A stretch of DNA of 48,278 nt, from assembly GCF_002847505.1 (NCBI RefSeq), contig NZ_MXAV01000046.1, positions 1 to 48,278 on the forward strand, written 5' to 3'. Positions 6,838-16,978 of the stretch are shown here, in pieces (position 1 is the stretch's first letter; every line of letters begins with the position of its first letter). Under the pieces are notes generated by a model, which did no database searches, was not told the DNA's origin, and worked only from the letters and a program-made list of their open reading frames with translations. The position numbers were made by a program, and so were the translations under genes. The DNA comes from Acidithiobacillus marinus. Its GTDB lineage: Bacteria; Pseudomonadota; Gammaproteobacteria; Acidithiobacillales; Acidithiobacillaceae.

Positions 6838-7953
6838 ATGACAAGAAATACGACATCAGAAAATCTTGATGTGCTGAAAACACTGAAAATCCAAACTATA
6901 AGGCAATCGATCCGCCCGGAATGCTATCAGCGCAGCACTCCTAAGGCCTTATTCACTTACGCTTTTGATGGGCTTTTGTACCTCGCAGCTATAGCCGGTA
7001 TATGGCTGATACCGTATTGGTGGGCACAACTCCTTCTTGGTCTGGTTGCCGGTTCTGCCGTCGCTTTCATGTTTGTCTGGGCTCACGATGCCGCCCATGG
7101 CGCACTGTTTGAAAACCGGCACCTGGCCGAGGTGTTGGGTACTCTGTTCATGCTGCCCTCTTTCAACATGTACCGCCTCTGGGCTTTTGGTCACAACCGC
7201 GTCCATCATGGCTTCACCAGTCTGAGCGCTGTCGACTGGATCTGGAGACCGCTAACACCTCAGGAATATGGCCAGAAAAATGCCTGGCAAAAAATGATCT
7301 ATCGCCTGGAGCGCAGTCCCTACACCTGCGCTTTACACTATCTCTTGCGGGTGTGGTGGCCGGGTATGATCCGCTTCAAGGCAGATCAGAAAAATCGACG
7401 CGCATTCACTTTAAGCAAGCTGTTAACATTATTGTTTTTTATACTTTTTTCTTGCCTTTCCTGGTGGATGGCGGGGCCAATGGGCTTTATCGCAGCGGTT
7501 CTATTGCCCTTCCTGGTATTCAATTACTACATTGCGCTTTTTGTGTTCCTCCATCATACCCACCCCGATATTCCCTTTTTCATGGAAAAAGAAGAGTGGA
7601 GTCAGAGTATTGGCCAATTATATTGCAGCAGTGTGGTGCGTTGCTCCAAGATCAGTGAGAAGCTCATTCACAACATCTTGATTCACGCCCCACATCATGT
7701 TGATCCGCGCATTCCTTATTATCATCTGGAAGCCGCTTATGCAGATTTACGTGCGGCGTATGGCCAGTATATCCATGAAATACGTTTCAGCTTCAAAGAA
7801 GTACGTCACATATTTCGTTCCTGCAAACTGTATGATTATGAATCCAGACAATGGATGAGTTTTCGTTCCGGACGGAGCTGGATCGAACAAAAAGCTTCAG
7901 CATTGAGTGCTGCAGCAAACCCCACTGTTTATCCTGGAAAAACAGTGCATTAA
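6838..7953 (+). CDS. Membrane fatty-acid desaturase family protein
   Basis: This 371-aa integral membrane di-iron enzyme introduces double bonds into, or hydroxylates, lipid chains. The three histidine boxes are present: HDAAH (near 85), HNRVHH (near 122) and HAPHH (near 285), with four or more membrane segments in between. The ATG at 6838 was chosen over the in-frame TTG 15 bases upstream because GAGGG (6825-6829) is 8 bases before it. A good promoter lies just upstream. It is transcribed towards the epimerase pair and ends 96 bases from it. Position specificity and substrate cannot be read from the sequence; membrane-fluidity or pH adaptation would fit. Confidence 0.85.
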   Translation: MTRNTTSENLDVLKTLKIQTIRQSIRPECYQRSTPKALFTYAFDGLLYLAAIAGIWLIPYWWAQLLLGLVAGSAVAFMFVWAHDAAHGALFENRHLAEVLGTLFMLPSFNMYRLWAFGHNRVHHGFTSLSAVDWIWRPLTPQEYGQKNAWQKMIYRLERSPYTCALHYLLRVWWPGMIRFKADQKNRRAFTLSKLLTLLFFILFSCLSWWMAGPMGFIAAVLLPFLVFNYYIALFVFLHHTHPDIPFFMEKEEWSQSIGQLYCSSVVRCSKISEKLIHNILIHAPHHVDPRIPYYHLEAAYADLRAAYGQYIHEIRFSFKEVRHIFRSCKLYDYESRQWMSFRSGRSWIEQKASALSAAANPTVYPGKTVH

Positions 7954-8049
7954 TGATTGCTTTTGGAGACCGGATGATATGTATGGCCGATGCTCTGCGA
8001 TAATGTCCAGTCAGCAAGCATCTCAATCAGAAACACGATTGCATGGTCA

Positions 8050-9051
8050 TCACCCGTAATAGCGGCGATACCAGTCCACAAATTGTTGGAGTCCATCCTG
8101 CAGGGAAGTATCTGGAGCAAAAGCCACGGCCTCCTGAAGTTCTGCCACGTCCGCGTAAGTGGCCACCACATCCCCATCCTGCATGGGTAGCCATTCGATT
8201 TGTGCTTTTTCTCCGAGGCAGCTTTCCAGTGTTCCAATAAAATCCGTCAAGGCCACCGGGGTATGATTGCCGATATTGTAAATCCGGAAAGGCGCGGCGC
8301 TGGCCGCAGGATCTTGGGGCCAGGCAGCCTGAGCGTTGGGGATTTTTGGTATGAGTCGGGTGACGCCTTCGATGATGTCATCGATGTAGGTAAAATCCCG
8401 CTGCATTTTCCCGTGATTGAATACCGGTATTGCTTCGCCCGCGAGGATTTTGCGGGTAAAGCTGAAGTAGGCCATGTCCGGTCTGCCCCAGGGGCCGTAT
8501 ACCGTAAAAAAGCGCAGACCAGTACAGGGAATTCCGTATAAGTGGGCATAACTATGGGCCATCAACTCCCCTGCCCGCTTGGTTGCGGCGTAGAGGCTCA
8601 CCGGATGATCTACCGGATCATGGACGCTATAGGGAAGATGGCTGTTGGCCCCATAAACGGAACTGGAAGAAGCAAAAAGCAAATGTGCCGTCTTTTGGGC
8701 ACGGCAGCCCTCCAGAATATGCAGTAAGCCGGTAATATTACTGTCCACATAACTGTGCGGGGCCTGCAGGGAATAGCGTACCCCTGCCTGGGCGGCGAGA
8801 TGAATCACCACGTCAAAATAGGGTCCGGCAAACAGCGCCTCCATGCCCGAACGATCGGCCAGATCAATTTTCTGGAACTGAAAAGCCGGATGCCCTTCCA
8901 GTTGTGCCAGGCGATCTTTTTTGAGTCCAGGATCATAGTAGTCATTGAGGTTGTCTATTCCCAGAACCGTCCAGCCATCGGCCAGCAGACGTCGGGCCAG
9001 GTGAAAACCGATAAACCCGGCAACGCCAGTGATCAGAACCCGTCCTTCCAT
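8050..9051 (-). CDS. NAD-dependent epimerase, UDP-glucuronate 4-epimerase type
   Basis: This is a 333-aa short-chain dehydrogenase-fold sugar epimerase. The NAD-binding GVAGFIG motif is at 9-15, and the catalytic Ser/Tyr/Lys triad is in ASSSSVYG and YAATK (Y154, K158). HLAAQAGVRYSLQ (84-96) and the RDFTYIDDI motif are typical of UDP-GlcA 4-epimerases, which make UDP-galacturonate for LPS core or capsule. Its ATG overlaps the hldD stop by one base (TGATG), so the two are co-translated, which supports a joint role in LPS synthesis. Exact substrate is by family resemblance only. Confidence 0.85.
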   Translation of the reverse strand: MEGRVLITGVAGFIGFHLARRLLADGWTVLGIDNLNDYYDPGLKKDRLAQLEGHPAFQFQKIDLADRSGMEALFAGPYFDVVIHLAAQAGVRYSLQAPHSYVDSNITGLLHILEGCRAQKTAHLLFASSSSVYGANSHLPYSVHDPVDHPVSLYAATKRAGELMAHSYAHLYGIPCTGLRFFTVYGPWGRPDMAYFSFTRKILAGEAIPVFNHGKMQRDFTYIDDIIEGVTRLIPKIPNAQAAWPQDPAASAAPFRIYNIGNHTPVALTDFIGTLESCLGEKAQIEWLPMQDGDVVATYADVAELQEAVAFAPDTSLQDGLQQFVDWYRRYYG

Positions 9052-10040
9052 CAGGACTCCCGCCCCGCGAGCCAGTGAATGTAACGCGCCACGCCCTGCT
9101 CCACCGAAAGAAAGGGTTGATTATACCCAGCCGCACGTAATTGGTGGATATCTGCCTGAGTAAAGCTCTGATACTTCCCGTGGAGGGCTTCCGGCATGCT
9201 GATATAACGAATGGTTTGGGATTTTTGCAGGCTGGCGAGGTCGTGAATGTCCTCATCCGCCATACGCCGCATGCTATTGACCACGGTGACTGCCACATCG
9301 TTGAAGCTCTGAGCCTGGCCGGTACCGACGTTGTAAATACCGCTGCGGGGATAATCGAGAAAATGCATATTGACAGAAGCCACATCATCCACATGAATAA
9401 AGTCGCGGCGCTGTTCGCCATTGGCATATCCCGCACTGCCGGCAAAAAGATGAACATGGCCATCCAGCCGGTATTGATTATAAAAATGCAGGGCTACCGA
9501 AGCCATACGCGCCTTGTGGAACTCCCGGGGTCCATACACGTTGAAATAACGGAAACCATGGACGGGAGCCTCCAGCGTCGTCCACATACGGCGCAGATAC
9601 TGATCAAACTGAAACTTGCTGAATCCGTAAATATTCAGGGGGGATTCCGCTTGCCGTTCTTCACTGAAACTACCGGTCATTCCGTAAACGGAAGCGCTGG
9701 AAGCATAGAGCAAAGGAATGTGATGCCGCTGACACCAATGCAGCAGCGTCTTGCTGAAAGCATAATTATTTTCCATGACATAGCGACCATCTGTGGCCAT
9801 GGTGTCGGAACAGGCACCCTCATGAAAAACCGCCTCCACACCACTGAACTGATCTTTTTCGATAGCTTCCAGGAAGCGTTCCGCTTCCATGTAGTCGGCG
9901 ATTTCCAGATCAGTCAGATTGAGAAACTTGTCTGCCTGAGTGAGATGATCGACTACCAAAATGTCAGTAATACCGCGCTGATTCAATGCATGAACCAGGT
10001 TGGCACCAATGAAACCCGCACCGCCCGTGACAATATACAT
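9051..10040 (-). CDS. hldD: ADP-L-glycero-D-manno-heptose 6-epimerase
   Basis: This 329-aa cytosolic enzyme completes ADP-L,D-heptose synthesis for the inner core of LPS. It has the NAD(P)-binding GGAGFIG at 6-12, the family-specific HEGACSDTM at 73-81, and catalytic Y138/K142 in IYGFSK. The later motif NVYGPREFHKARMASVA is also characteristic. The ATG at 10040 has GGAG 8 bases upstream; an in-frame extension to 10127 lacks a ribosome site. It is upstream of and coupled to the GlcA-type epimerase, and divergent from the antiporter gene. Confidence 0.95.
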   Translation of the reverse strand: MYIVTGGAGFIGANLVHALNQRGITDILVVDHLTQADKFLNLTDLEIADYMEAERFLEAIEKDQFSGVEAVFHEGACSDTMATDGRYVMENNYAFSKTLLHWCQRHHIPLLYASSASVYGMTGSFSEERQAESPLNIYGFSKFQFDQYLRRMWTTLEAPVHGFRYFNVYGPREFHKARMASVALHFYNQYRLDGHVHLFAGSAGYANGEQRRDFIHVDDVASVNMHFLDYPRSGIYNVGTGQAQSFNDVAVTVVNSMRRMADEDIHDLASLQKSQTIRYISMPEALHGKYQSFTQADIHQLRAAGYNQPFLSVEQGVARYIHWLAGRES

Positions 10041-10163
10041 GCGTAATTCTCCTTTTGCGGTTATGATAACAGAAAGTCGGTAACTGCCGAATATAAGCAC
10101 GCACCTCTTTTCGAGAATTCGTGCCACGCAATCGACCCCCTATTCATTCAGGATATCCAGACA

Positions 10164-10180
10164 CCACGACAAGCTCGTGG
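10164..10180 (+). other. Hairpin in the leader of the antiporter gene
   Basis: CCACGA-CAAGC-TCGTGG, a perfect 6-bp stem, lies 20 bases before the antiporter ATG and 10 bases before its GAGGAGG ribosome site. It has no T-tract. It could affect translation initiation or be chance. Confidence 0.3.
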
Positions 10181-10200
10181 CGTTTCTGCTGAGGAGGCCT

Positions 10201-12189
10201 ATGCAAGACCAGGGACTACTGATCATCATTTTGCTGCTCGCCACCGGTGTCGTATTGGTTGGCGTTCTGCGTTATTTGCGGCTGCCGGCGGTATTCGCCT
10301 ACCTGTTGACCGGGGTGATTCTTGGGCCTCACGCCCTGGCCGTAGTCCCTGATCTGGCCAGCACCCGGCAGCTAGCGGCATTTGGTGTCGTATTCCTGAT
10401 GTTCAGCATCGGCCTGGAATTCAGCCTCTCACAATTCATGAGCATGCGGCGCCTGATTTTTGGCATGGGTATCGCCCAGGTTTTGTTGACCAGTGTTGCT
10501 TTTTTTGGCATTGCTCTAGCCATTCCCCTTTCTTGGAAAACCGGGGTCATTCTTGGCGGTATCCTGGCCATGTCTTCCACAGCCATGGTGATTCGTGCCC
10601 TGGCCGAGAAAATGGAAATGCAGTCCCGCCATGGCCGAATAGCAGTCAGTGTCCTGCTGTTTCAGGACCTGGCGGTAGTACCCCTGTTGATTTTGATTCC
10701 AGCGCTGGCCGGATCCACAAAAAATCTGCCCCACGATCTCGCCATGGCTGGATTGAAAGCGGTAATCGTTCTGCTGGTTCTGCTGGTCATCGGTCGGCCG
10801 GTGATGCGCCCCTGGTTTCAGCTCATTGCCAATCGCAAATCCAGCGAACTGTTCATGCTCAATGTCTTGCTGGTAACACTGGCACTGGCCTGGATCACGG
10901 AACAGGCCGGGCTGTCCTTGGCATTGGGCGCCTTTGTGGCGGGCATGCTGATTTCAGAAACGGCTTATCGCTACCAGGTAGAAGCGGACATTGCGCCCTT
11001 TAGAGATATTTTGCTGGGTCTTTTTTTTGTGACCATCGGCATGTTGGTGGATTTACCGGCCTGGTGGGCAAACCTGGCCTGGGTACTGATTGTTTTAGCA
11101 CTCATCCTGTTCCTCAAAGGGTTTTTGGTCTGGGGCCTGAGTCGTCTGTTTGGCTATGAATCAGGCGTGGCATTGCGCTCAGCCATTGTTCTGGCTCAGG
11201 CCGGGGAATTTGGTTTTGTGCTTCTAGCACTTGCCAACCAATACCAATTATTGCCCAGTCATGTGTTGCAGCCTGTGTTGGGCGGAATGCTCTTGTCCAT
11301 GATGCTGGCCCCGATTCTGGTGGAGCGTAATGGCTGGATTGCCCGACGTTTCGTGGGAAGCTACCGTAACCATAAAGATCAGCAACTCACAGAAATCCGT
11401 GCTGCAGATTTCAAGGCGCATGTGGTGCTATGCGGCTATGGTCGCGTGGGTCAGAGTGTTGGTCGAGTTCTGGAGGAAGAAGCCATTCCCTTTGTGGCGT
11501 TGGATCTGGATCCCGTACGCGTGCGCCAGGCCCAGTCAGCGGGAGAATCCATTTTTTTTGGCGATGCCAGCCGCCGTGATGTGTTGCAAGCCGCAGGTAT
11601 TGCCAGTGCGCGTGCGGTAGTCATCACCTACGCCAATGTGGCTTCCAGTCATCGCGTCCTTGCCATCATCAAGGAATTGCGGCCGGAATTACCGGTGGTG
11701 GTGCGCGCCCATGACGACAGCCAACTGGAAAAACTCGAAGCGGCAGGTGCCGACGAAGTGGTGCCGGAAGTCAACGAGGGGGCATTGATGCTCGCCTCCC
11801 AGACCTTGCTGCTCGTCGGATTTCCCATCAGTACGGTGTTGCGCCGGGTCAGACGCTTTCGCCAGGAACGCTATCAGTTTTTTCGAGGGGCTTTCTGGGG
11901 GGGATCAGAACCGGGTGAGGATCAGACCTCGGCACGCCTGAAATCCATTCCCTTGGGTGAAACGGCTTTTGCCCTCAATCTTAGTCTCCGTGAGCTGAAT
12001 TTGACCAGCTTTGGGGTTTCGGTGGTTGCTGTCCGACGCCACGGCATTCGTGGCCGTGAACCGGCCCCCGACACCGTACTGAGAGCAGGAGATGTACTGG
12101 TCCTTTTTGGTAGTCCGGCAGCATTGACCAAGGCAGAACTGTATGTGCTCGAGGGTAATACGGTTCAGGAAACCGCAGTGACAGCATAA
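10201..12189 (+). CDS. KefB/KefC-type monovalent cation:proton antiporter with RCK domains
   Basis: This 662-aa protein of the CPA2 family has about 12 membrane segments (residues 1-380). A TrkA-N (RCK) nucleotide-binding domain begins near 405 with the Rossmann loop CGYGRVGQSVG (from residue 411). A TrkA-C domain lies at about 575-655 (GETAFALNLSLRELN ... GDVLVLFGSP). It exchanges K+ or Na+ for H+ and helps pH and osmotic balance, gated by nucleotide or thiol signals. The ATG at 10201 follows GAGGAGG; a GTG 24 bases earlier is less likely. It is divergent from hldD. Confidence 0.9.
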   Translation: MQDQGLLIIILLLATGVVLVGVLRYLRLPAVFAYLLTGVILGPHALAVVPDLASTRQLAAFGVVFLMFSIGLEFSLSQFMSMRRLIFGMGIAQVLLTSVAFFGIALAIPLSWKTGVILGGILAMSSTAMVIRALAEKMEMQSRHGRIAVSVLLFQDLAVVPLLILIPALAGSTKNLPHDLAMAGLKAVIVLLVLLVIGRPVMRPWFQLIANRKSSELFMLNVLLVTLALAWITEQAGLSLALGAFVAGMLISETAYRYQVEADIAPFRDILLGLFFVTIGMLVDLPAWWANLAWVLIVLALILFLKGFLVWGLSRLFGYESGVALRSAIVLAQAGEFGFVLLALANQYQLLPSHVLQPVLGGMLLSMMLAPILVERNGWIARRFVGSYRNHKDQQLTEIRAADFKAHVVLCGYGRVGQSVGRVLEEEAIPFVALDLDPVRVRQAQSAGESIFFGDASRRDVLQAAGIASARAVVITYANVASSHRVLAIIKELRPELPVVVRAHDDSQLEKLEAAGADEVVPEVNEGALMLASQTLLLVGFPISTVLRRVRRFRQERYQFFRGAFWGGSEPGEDQTSARLKSIPLGETAFALNLSLRELNLTSFGVSVVAVRRHGIRGREPAPDTVLRAGDVLVLFGSPAALTKAELYVLEGNTVQETAVTA

Positions 12190-12263
12190 AGAGGCTTTGC
12201 TTGCTTGGCCGGCGCTCGCACGTCTGGCAAGCCTGCATAACTGCCCCCAATGTATCCCAGTCC

Positions 12264-12289
12264 AACATAGCGGTTGGCTGTGTTATGTT
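12264..12289. promoter_or_regulatory. Dyad upstream of acs
   Basis: AACATA (12264-12269), 14 bases, TATGTT (12284-12289): a 6-bp inverted repeat in the otherwise featureless 149 bases before acs. It is a possible regulator site, and the short arms make chance occurrence possible. Confidence 0.25.
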
Positions 12290-12338
12290 AAAGACAGACA
12301 GAAACGTTCCGACCCACAAAAAAGCTTGAGAGTGATTT

Positions 12339-14306
12339 ATGACCAAAGCCATTGATTCCACCCTGAGTGAAGATCGTCTTTTTGCGGTATCCGCAGCATT
12401 TGCGGCCCAGGCCAACATGAACGCCGAACAGTTTTCGGAACTGCAGCAAAAGGCGACGGAAAATCCCCAGCAATTCTGGGCGGATCTCGCCCGAGAGCAC
12501 CTGCACTGGGATCAGGATTTTCAGACGGTAATGGACGCCTCTGAGGCCCCCTTTTATCGCTGGTTTGGCGATGGCAGCCTCAATGTCACCTACAACTGTT
12601 TGGACCGACATCTGCAGGGGCCACAACGGCATAAGGCAGCACTCATCTGGGAAGGCGAAAATGGTGAAATTCGCACCCTCACTTATGCGCAGCTCCATCG
12701 GGAAGTATGTGTTTTTACCAATGCCCTTCAGCATCAGGGCGTTCATAAGGGTGATCGGGTCGCTATTTATATGCCCATGGTCCCCGAGGCCGTTGTGGCC
12801 ATGCTCGCCTGTGCCCGCCTCGGCGCTATTCACACGGTGGTTTTCGGAGGCTTTTCGGCGGAGGCCCTCAAGGATCGTCTGGAAGATACGGCTGCTATAC
12901 TGCTGATTACCGCTGACGGGGCCTGGCGTGGTGGCAAAAATGTGCCCCTCAAGCATCATGCCGACCAGGCCCTGCTGCGTGAACATGAACACTCCGTGAA
13001 ACGGGTTATTGTGTTGCGGCGCACCGGTACCGAAATCGATATGCAGGAAGGCCGGGATATCTGGTGGGAGGAAGCCATTCAGGGGCAAAGCAGTCATTGT
13101 CCCGCCCTGCCCATGTCTGCAGAAGATCCCTTGTTTATTTTATATACCTCGGGCAGCACCGGTAAACCCAAGGGCGTCTTGCACAGCAGTGCCGGCTATC
13201 TGCTCTGGTCTTTGCTCACCACCCGCTGGTCATTTGATCTCAAACCCGAGGATGTGTACTGGTGCACGGCGGATATTGGCTGGATTACCGGCCACAGCTA
13301 TGTGGTCTATGGCCCTCTGGCTAATGGCGCGACTATTTTCATGTATGAAGGCGCGCCCATGTATCCGCAACCCGACCGCTTCTGGGCGATGATTGCCCGC
13401 CATGCGGTTAGCGTCCTTTATACCGCCCCTACGGCGGTCCGCGCTTTCATGAAAATGGGCGATGAATGGCCTGCCAAACATGATCTTTCCAGTCTGCGTT
13501 TGTTGGGGACCGTGGGCGAGCCCATGAATCCCGAGGCCTGGATGTGGTATTACCAGCAGATTGGGGGTGGCCGCTGTCCAATAGTGGACACCTGGTGGCA
13601 GACCGAAACTGGTGGGCACATGATTGCCCCGCTGCCGGGAGTTTCTGCCAACAAGCCGGGGTCCTGCGCCCTCCCCTTGCCTGGAATTGTCGCCAAGATT
13701 GTGGATGATCAGGGTAATGCCATTGATAAGCCTGATGCTGGCGGGTATCTGGTCATGGAGCAGCCCTGGCCGGGTATGTTGCGCGGTGTTTGGGGAAATC
13801 CCGAGCGCTATATCGAAAGCTATTGGGCCAAATTCCATAACCGCTATTATGTAGCCGGTGACAGTGCCCGCAAGGACCAGGATGGCTACTTCTGGGTTAT
13901 GGGCCGGATTGATGATGTGCTGAATGTATCCGGTCATCGTTTAGGCACGGCAGAGATTGAATCCGCCCTGGTTGCTCACCCTGCCGTGGCCGAGGCCGCC
14001 GTGGTGGGTATTCCCCATGAAATCAAAGGCGAGGCGGTTTGTGCTTTTGTGGTACTGAAACATCAACATCAGGGCGATGATCGGGATGAACTCAACGCGG
14101 CTTTACGCGTACAGGTCACCGAACTCATCGGGGCTATTGCCCGACCCGATGATATTCGTTTTACCGATACGCTTCCCAAAACCCGCTCCGGCAAAATCAT
14201 GCGGCGGCTTTTGCGCGCCATTGCCCGGGGTGAAGAAGTCACCCAAGACATCAGCACTCTGGAAGATGCGGGCACCCTGCAACAATTGGGTACCCAAGAA
14301 AAATAG
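12339..14306 (+). CDS. acs: Acetyl-CoA synthetase
   Basis: This 655-aa AMP-forming acetate:CoA ligase activates acetate to acetyl-CoA. It has the P-loop [11 protein letters not shown] near 267-277, WWQTETGGH in the acetate/AMP site, [21 protein letters not shown], and the C-terminal catalytic/acetylated lysine K619 in [11 protein letters not shown]. Length and order are as in E. coli Acs (652 aa). A GAGAGTG ribosome site precedes the ATG. It converges with clpB, with only 13 bases between the two stops. In an acidophile the enzyme would also detoxify acetic acid that enters protonated; that role is inference. Confidence 0.96.
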   Translation: MTKAIDSTLSEDRLFAVSAAFAAQANMNAEQFSELQQKATENPQQFWADLAREHLHWDQDFQTVMDASEAPFYRWFGDGSLNVTYNCLDRHLQGPQRHKAALIWEGENGEIRTLTYAQLHREVCVFTNALQHQGVHKGDRVAIYMPMVPEAVVAMLACARLGAIHTVVFGGFSAEALKDRLEDTAAILLITADGAWRGGKNVPLKHHADQALLREHEHSVKRVIVLRRTGTEIDMQEGRDIWWEEAIQGQSSHCPALPMSAEDPLFILYTSGSTGKPKGVLHSSAGYLLWSLLTTRWSFDLKPEDVYWCTADIGWITGHSYVVYGPLANGATIFMYEGAPMYPQPDRFWAMIARHAVSVLYTAPTAVRAFMKMGDEWPAKHDLSSLRLLGTVGEPMNPEAWMWYYQQIGGGRCPIVDTWWQTETGGHMIAPLPGVSANKPGSCALPLPGIVAKIVDDQGNAIDKPDAGGYLVMEQPWPGMLRGVWGNPERYIESYWAKFHNRYYVAGDSARKDQDGYFWVMGRIDDVLNVSGHRLGTAEIESALVAHPAVAEAAVVGIPHEIKGEAVCAFVVLKHQHQGDDRDELNAALRVQVTELIGAIARPDDIRFTDTLPKTRSGKIMRRLLRAIARGEEVTQDISTLEDAGTLQQLGTQEK

Positions 14307-14319
14307 CTGAACGCTCTGA

Positions 14320-16917
14320 TCAGTGCAGGCGGCGCGGAATAAAGCTGAACTGATCCCCTTCCAGTTCGACATCAATGAGTTCCCCCGGACTGAAGTCACC
14401 GCGCAGCAGACGCTGCGCGAGGGGATTCTCGATCTCGCGCTGAATAACCCGTTTGAGAGGACGAGCACCGTACACCGGGTCGTAACCCACCTCAGCCAGC
14501 CGATCCAGTGCGCCTTCACTGAGGACCAGATCCATATCCCTTTCTTTCAGACGTGAGCGCAACGCTCCCATCTGCAGGCTGGTGATTTCTCTTAACTCTA
14601 CGGCAGTCAGAGGATGGAAAATGACCATTTCATCAATACGATTGAGAAATTCCGGACGGAAGTGGTCCTGGACCACATCCATTACCGCGACGCGCATGGC
14701 GTCATAATTTCCGGTCCGACTGAACTCCTGAATCCGGTCAGAACCGAGGTTAGAAGTCATGACAATGACGGTGTTGCGGAAGTCTACAGTACGCCCCTGA
14801 CCATCGGTCAAGCGCCCATCATCCAGCACTTGCAGAAGCACATTAAATACATCGGCATGGGCTTTTTCCACTTCATCCAACAGCACCACGGAGTATGGTT
14901 TACGACGCACGGCTTCGGTCAGATAACCGCCTTCCTCATAACCCACGTATCCGGGTGGGGCACCAATCAGGCGCGCAACGGAGTGTTTCTCCATGAATTC
15001 GCTCATGTCGATGCGTACCAGCAGATCTTCGCTGTCAAACAGAAATTCGGCTAGGGCTTTGGTCAGCTCGGTTTTACCGACCCCAGTGGGGCCGAGAAAC
15101 AGAAAAGAACCATTGGGCCGGCGTGGATCGGAAAGCCCCGCCCGAGAACGGCGAATGGCATTGGCCACGGCCGATACCGCCTCACTTTGTCCAACCACGC
15201 GTGCTTGCAGGCGTTCTTCCATTTTTAGCAGCTTCTCTTTCTCTCCCTCCAGCATTTTGGAAACGGGAATGCCGGTCCAGCGGGCCACGACTTCGGCGAT
15301 TTCCTCTTCGCCGACTTCCGTCCGCAGCAGCGTGGGTTTTTTGGCTGATGTACTGTCATCCCGGGATTCTGCCGCCTGCAACTGGGCCTCCAGTGCCGGA
15401 ATGACGCTATATTGCAATTCGGCCATGCGTTCCAGATCGTTGGCGCGACGCGCGGTGTCCAGGTCGACGCGCCTGCGATCCAGCTCCTTCTGAATCTGGG
15501 AAGTACCTTCAATGCTCAGTTTTTCGCCTTTCCAGACTTCTTCCAGCTCCTGATATTTCACATCCAGTTCCTTGATCTGGTTTTGCAAAATATCCAGCCG
15601 CTTGCGACTGGCTTCATCTTTTTCCTTTTCCAGAGCAACTCTTTCAATATTCAGTTGAATGATGCGTCGCTCCAGTTCATCCAGTTCCTGAGGTTTGGAG
15701 TCAATTTCCATTTTGATGCGCGACGCGGCTTCGTCCATCAGATCAATGGCCTTGTCGGGCAGATTACGATCGGGAATATAGCGATGGGATAACTGCGCCG
15801 CCGCGACCAGCGCCGGATCAGTGATGCGCACCCCATGATGGGCTTCATAGCGTTCTTTCAGCCCCCGCAGTATGGCAATGCTGTCCTCCACGCTGGGTTC
15901 ATCCACCAGGACGCGCTGAAAACGGCGCTCCAGGGCAGCATCTTTTTCGATGTACTTGCGGTATTCATCCAAAGTAGTGGCACCGATACAATGCAGCTCG
16001 CCACGGGCCAGGGCCGGTTTGAGCATGTTGCCGGCATCCATGGACCCCTCGGCTTTACCCGCACCCACCAGGGTATGAATTTCATCGATGAAAAGAATGA
16101 TTTTCCCTTCACTTTTTTCAAGATCGGTGAGCAGTGCCTTGAGCCGTTCTTCAAACTCGCCCCGGAACTTGGCGCCGGCAATCAGGGCACCCAGATCCAG
16201 GCCCAGCAAGCGTTTGTCGCGCAGGGATTCAGGTACTTCGCCATTGACCATGCGCAAGGCCAGGCCTTCAACAATGGCAGTCTTGCCCACCCCCGGTTCG
16301 CCGATCAATACGGGATTATTTTTGCTGCGCCGCAGCAATACCTGAATGGTACGGCGGATTTCATCGTCTCGGCCAATAACCGGATCGAGTTTGCCCTGAC
16401 TGGCACGCTCGGTGTAGTCAATGGTGTATTTATCCAGCGCCTGACGCTGCTCCTCGGCATTGACATCGTTGATTTTTTCGCCGCCATGCAGGTCATGTAC
16501 GGCCTGCTCCAGATCCTTGCTGGTCGCCCCTGCGGCTTTCAGCAGGCGCCCGGCTTCGCCTTTGTCTTCCAACAGTGCCAGCAGAAAATGCTCGGTGGAA
16601 ATGAAGCTGTCACCGCGTTTCTGGCTGATTTTATCGGCTAGGTTGAACATGTTGCTCAGATCACGGCTGACCTGGACCTCGCCGGGCTGGCCCTGCACTT
16701 TGGGCATACCCTCCAGGGCGCGGTTCAGTTGATTGCGCAGGGCATCCACTTGTACTCCGGCTTTGGCGAGCAAGGGACGGGCAATACCGCCCTCCTGATC
16801 CAGAAAAGCAATCAGAAAGTGGATAGGTTCCATTTGTTGATGATCCTGAGCCAAGGCCAGACTCTGGGCATCCTGAAAAGCCTGTTGAAATTTGGTGGTC
16901 AATTTATCGGTGCGCAT
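14320..16917 (-). CDS. clpB: ClpB disaggregase
   Basis: This is an 865-aa hexameric AAA+ chaperone that, with DnaK, extracts proteins from aggregates. It has an N-terminal double Clp repeat (1-145), NBD1 with Walker A GEPGVGKT at 206-213, and the long ClpB middle coiled-coil insert (about 405-525). NBD2 has GPTGVGKT at about 609-616, and a C-terminal domain ends in RRLH. There is no ClpP-docking loop, as expected for ClpB. GGAG lies 7 bases before the ATG. A close match to the heat-shock sigma-32 promoter lies 33-61 bases upstream (16950-16978). Confidence 0.97.
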   Translation of the reverse strand: MRTDKLTTKFQQAFQDAQSLALAQDHQQMEPIHFLIAFLDQEGGIARPLLAKAGVQVDALRNQLNRALEGMPKVQGQPGEVQVSRDLSNMFNLADKISQKRGDSFISTEHFLLALLEDKGEAGRLLKAAGATSKDLEQAVHDLHGGEKINDVNAEEQRQALDKYTIDYTERASQGKLDPVIGRDDEIRRTIQVLLRRSKNNPVLIGEPGVGKTAIVEGLALRMVNGEVPESLRDKRLLGLDLGALIAGAKFRGEFEERLKALLTDLEKSEGKIILFIDEIHTLVGAGKAEGSMDAGNMLKPALARGELHCIGATTLDEYRKYIEKDAALERRFQRVLVDEPSVEDSIAILRGLKERYEAHHGVRITDPALVAAAQLSHRYIPDRNLPDKAIDLMDEAASRIKMEIDSKPQELDELERRIIQLNIERVALEKEKDEASRKRLDILQNQIKELDVKYQELEEVWKGEKLSIEGTSQIQKELDRRRVDLDTARRANDLERMAELQYSVIPALEAQLQAAESRDDSTSAKKPTLLRTEVGEEEIAEVVARWTGIPVSKMLEGEKEKLLKMEERLQARVVGQSEAVSAVANAIRRSRAGLSDPRRPNGSFLFLGPTGVGKTELTKALAEFLFDSEDLLVRIDMSEFMEKHSVARLIGAPPGYVGYEEGGYLTEAVRRKPYSVVLLDEVEKAHADVFNVLLQVLDDGRLTDGQGRTVDFRNTVIVMTSNLGSDRIQEFSRTGNYDAMRVAVMDVVQDHFRPEFLNRIDEMVIFHPLTAVELREITSLQMGALRSRLKERDMDLVLSEGALDRLAEVGYDPVYGARPLKRVIQREIENPLAQRLLRGDFSPGELIDVELEGDQFSFIPRRLH

Positions 16918-16949
16918 GGATAAGCTCCGTGAAATGAATGTTGACCATC

Positions 16950-16978
16950 ACATGGGATCAGATGGTCTTTTTTTCAAG
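16950..16978 (-). promoter_or_regulatory. Sigma-32 heat-shock promoter of clpB
   Basis: On the reverse strand: CTTGAAA (16978-16972), 14-base spacer, TCCCATGT (16957-16950). The sigma-32 consensus is CTTGAAA-N(11-16)-CCCCATNT, so the -35 is perfect and the -10 differs at one base. The transcript would start near 16943 with a leader of about 26 bases before clpB. The elements straddle the 3' end of the upstream MFS gene. Confidence 0.85.

Noticed and set aside
9141..10046. 301-codon forward frame
   Set aside because: It lies wholly opposite hldD, which has complete catalytic motifs.
12288..13097. 269-codon reverse frame
   Set aside because: It is antisense to acs.
15835..16641. 268-codon forward frame
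   Set aside because: It is antisense to clpB and a by-product of codon bias in a long conserved gene.
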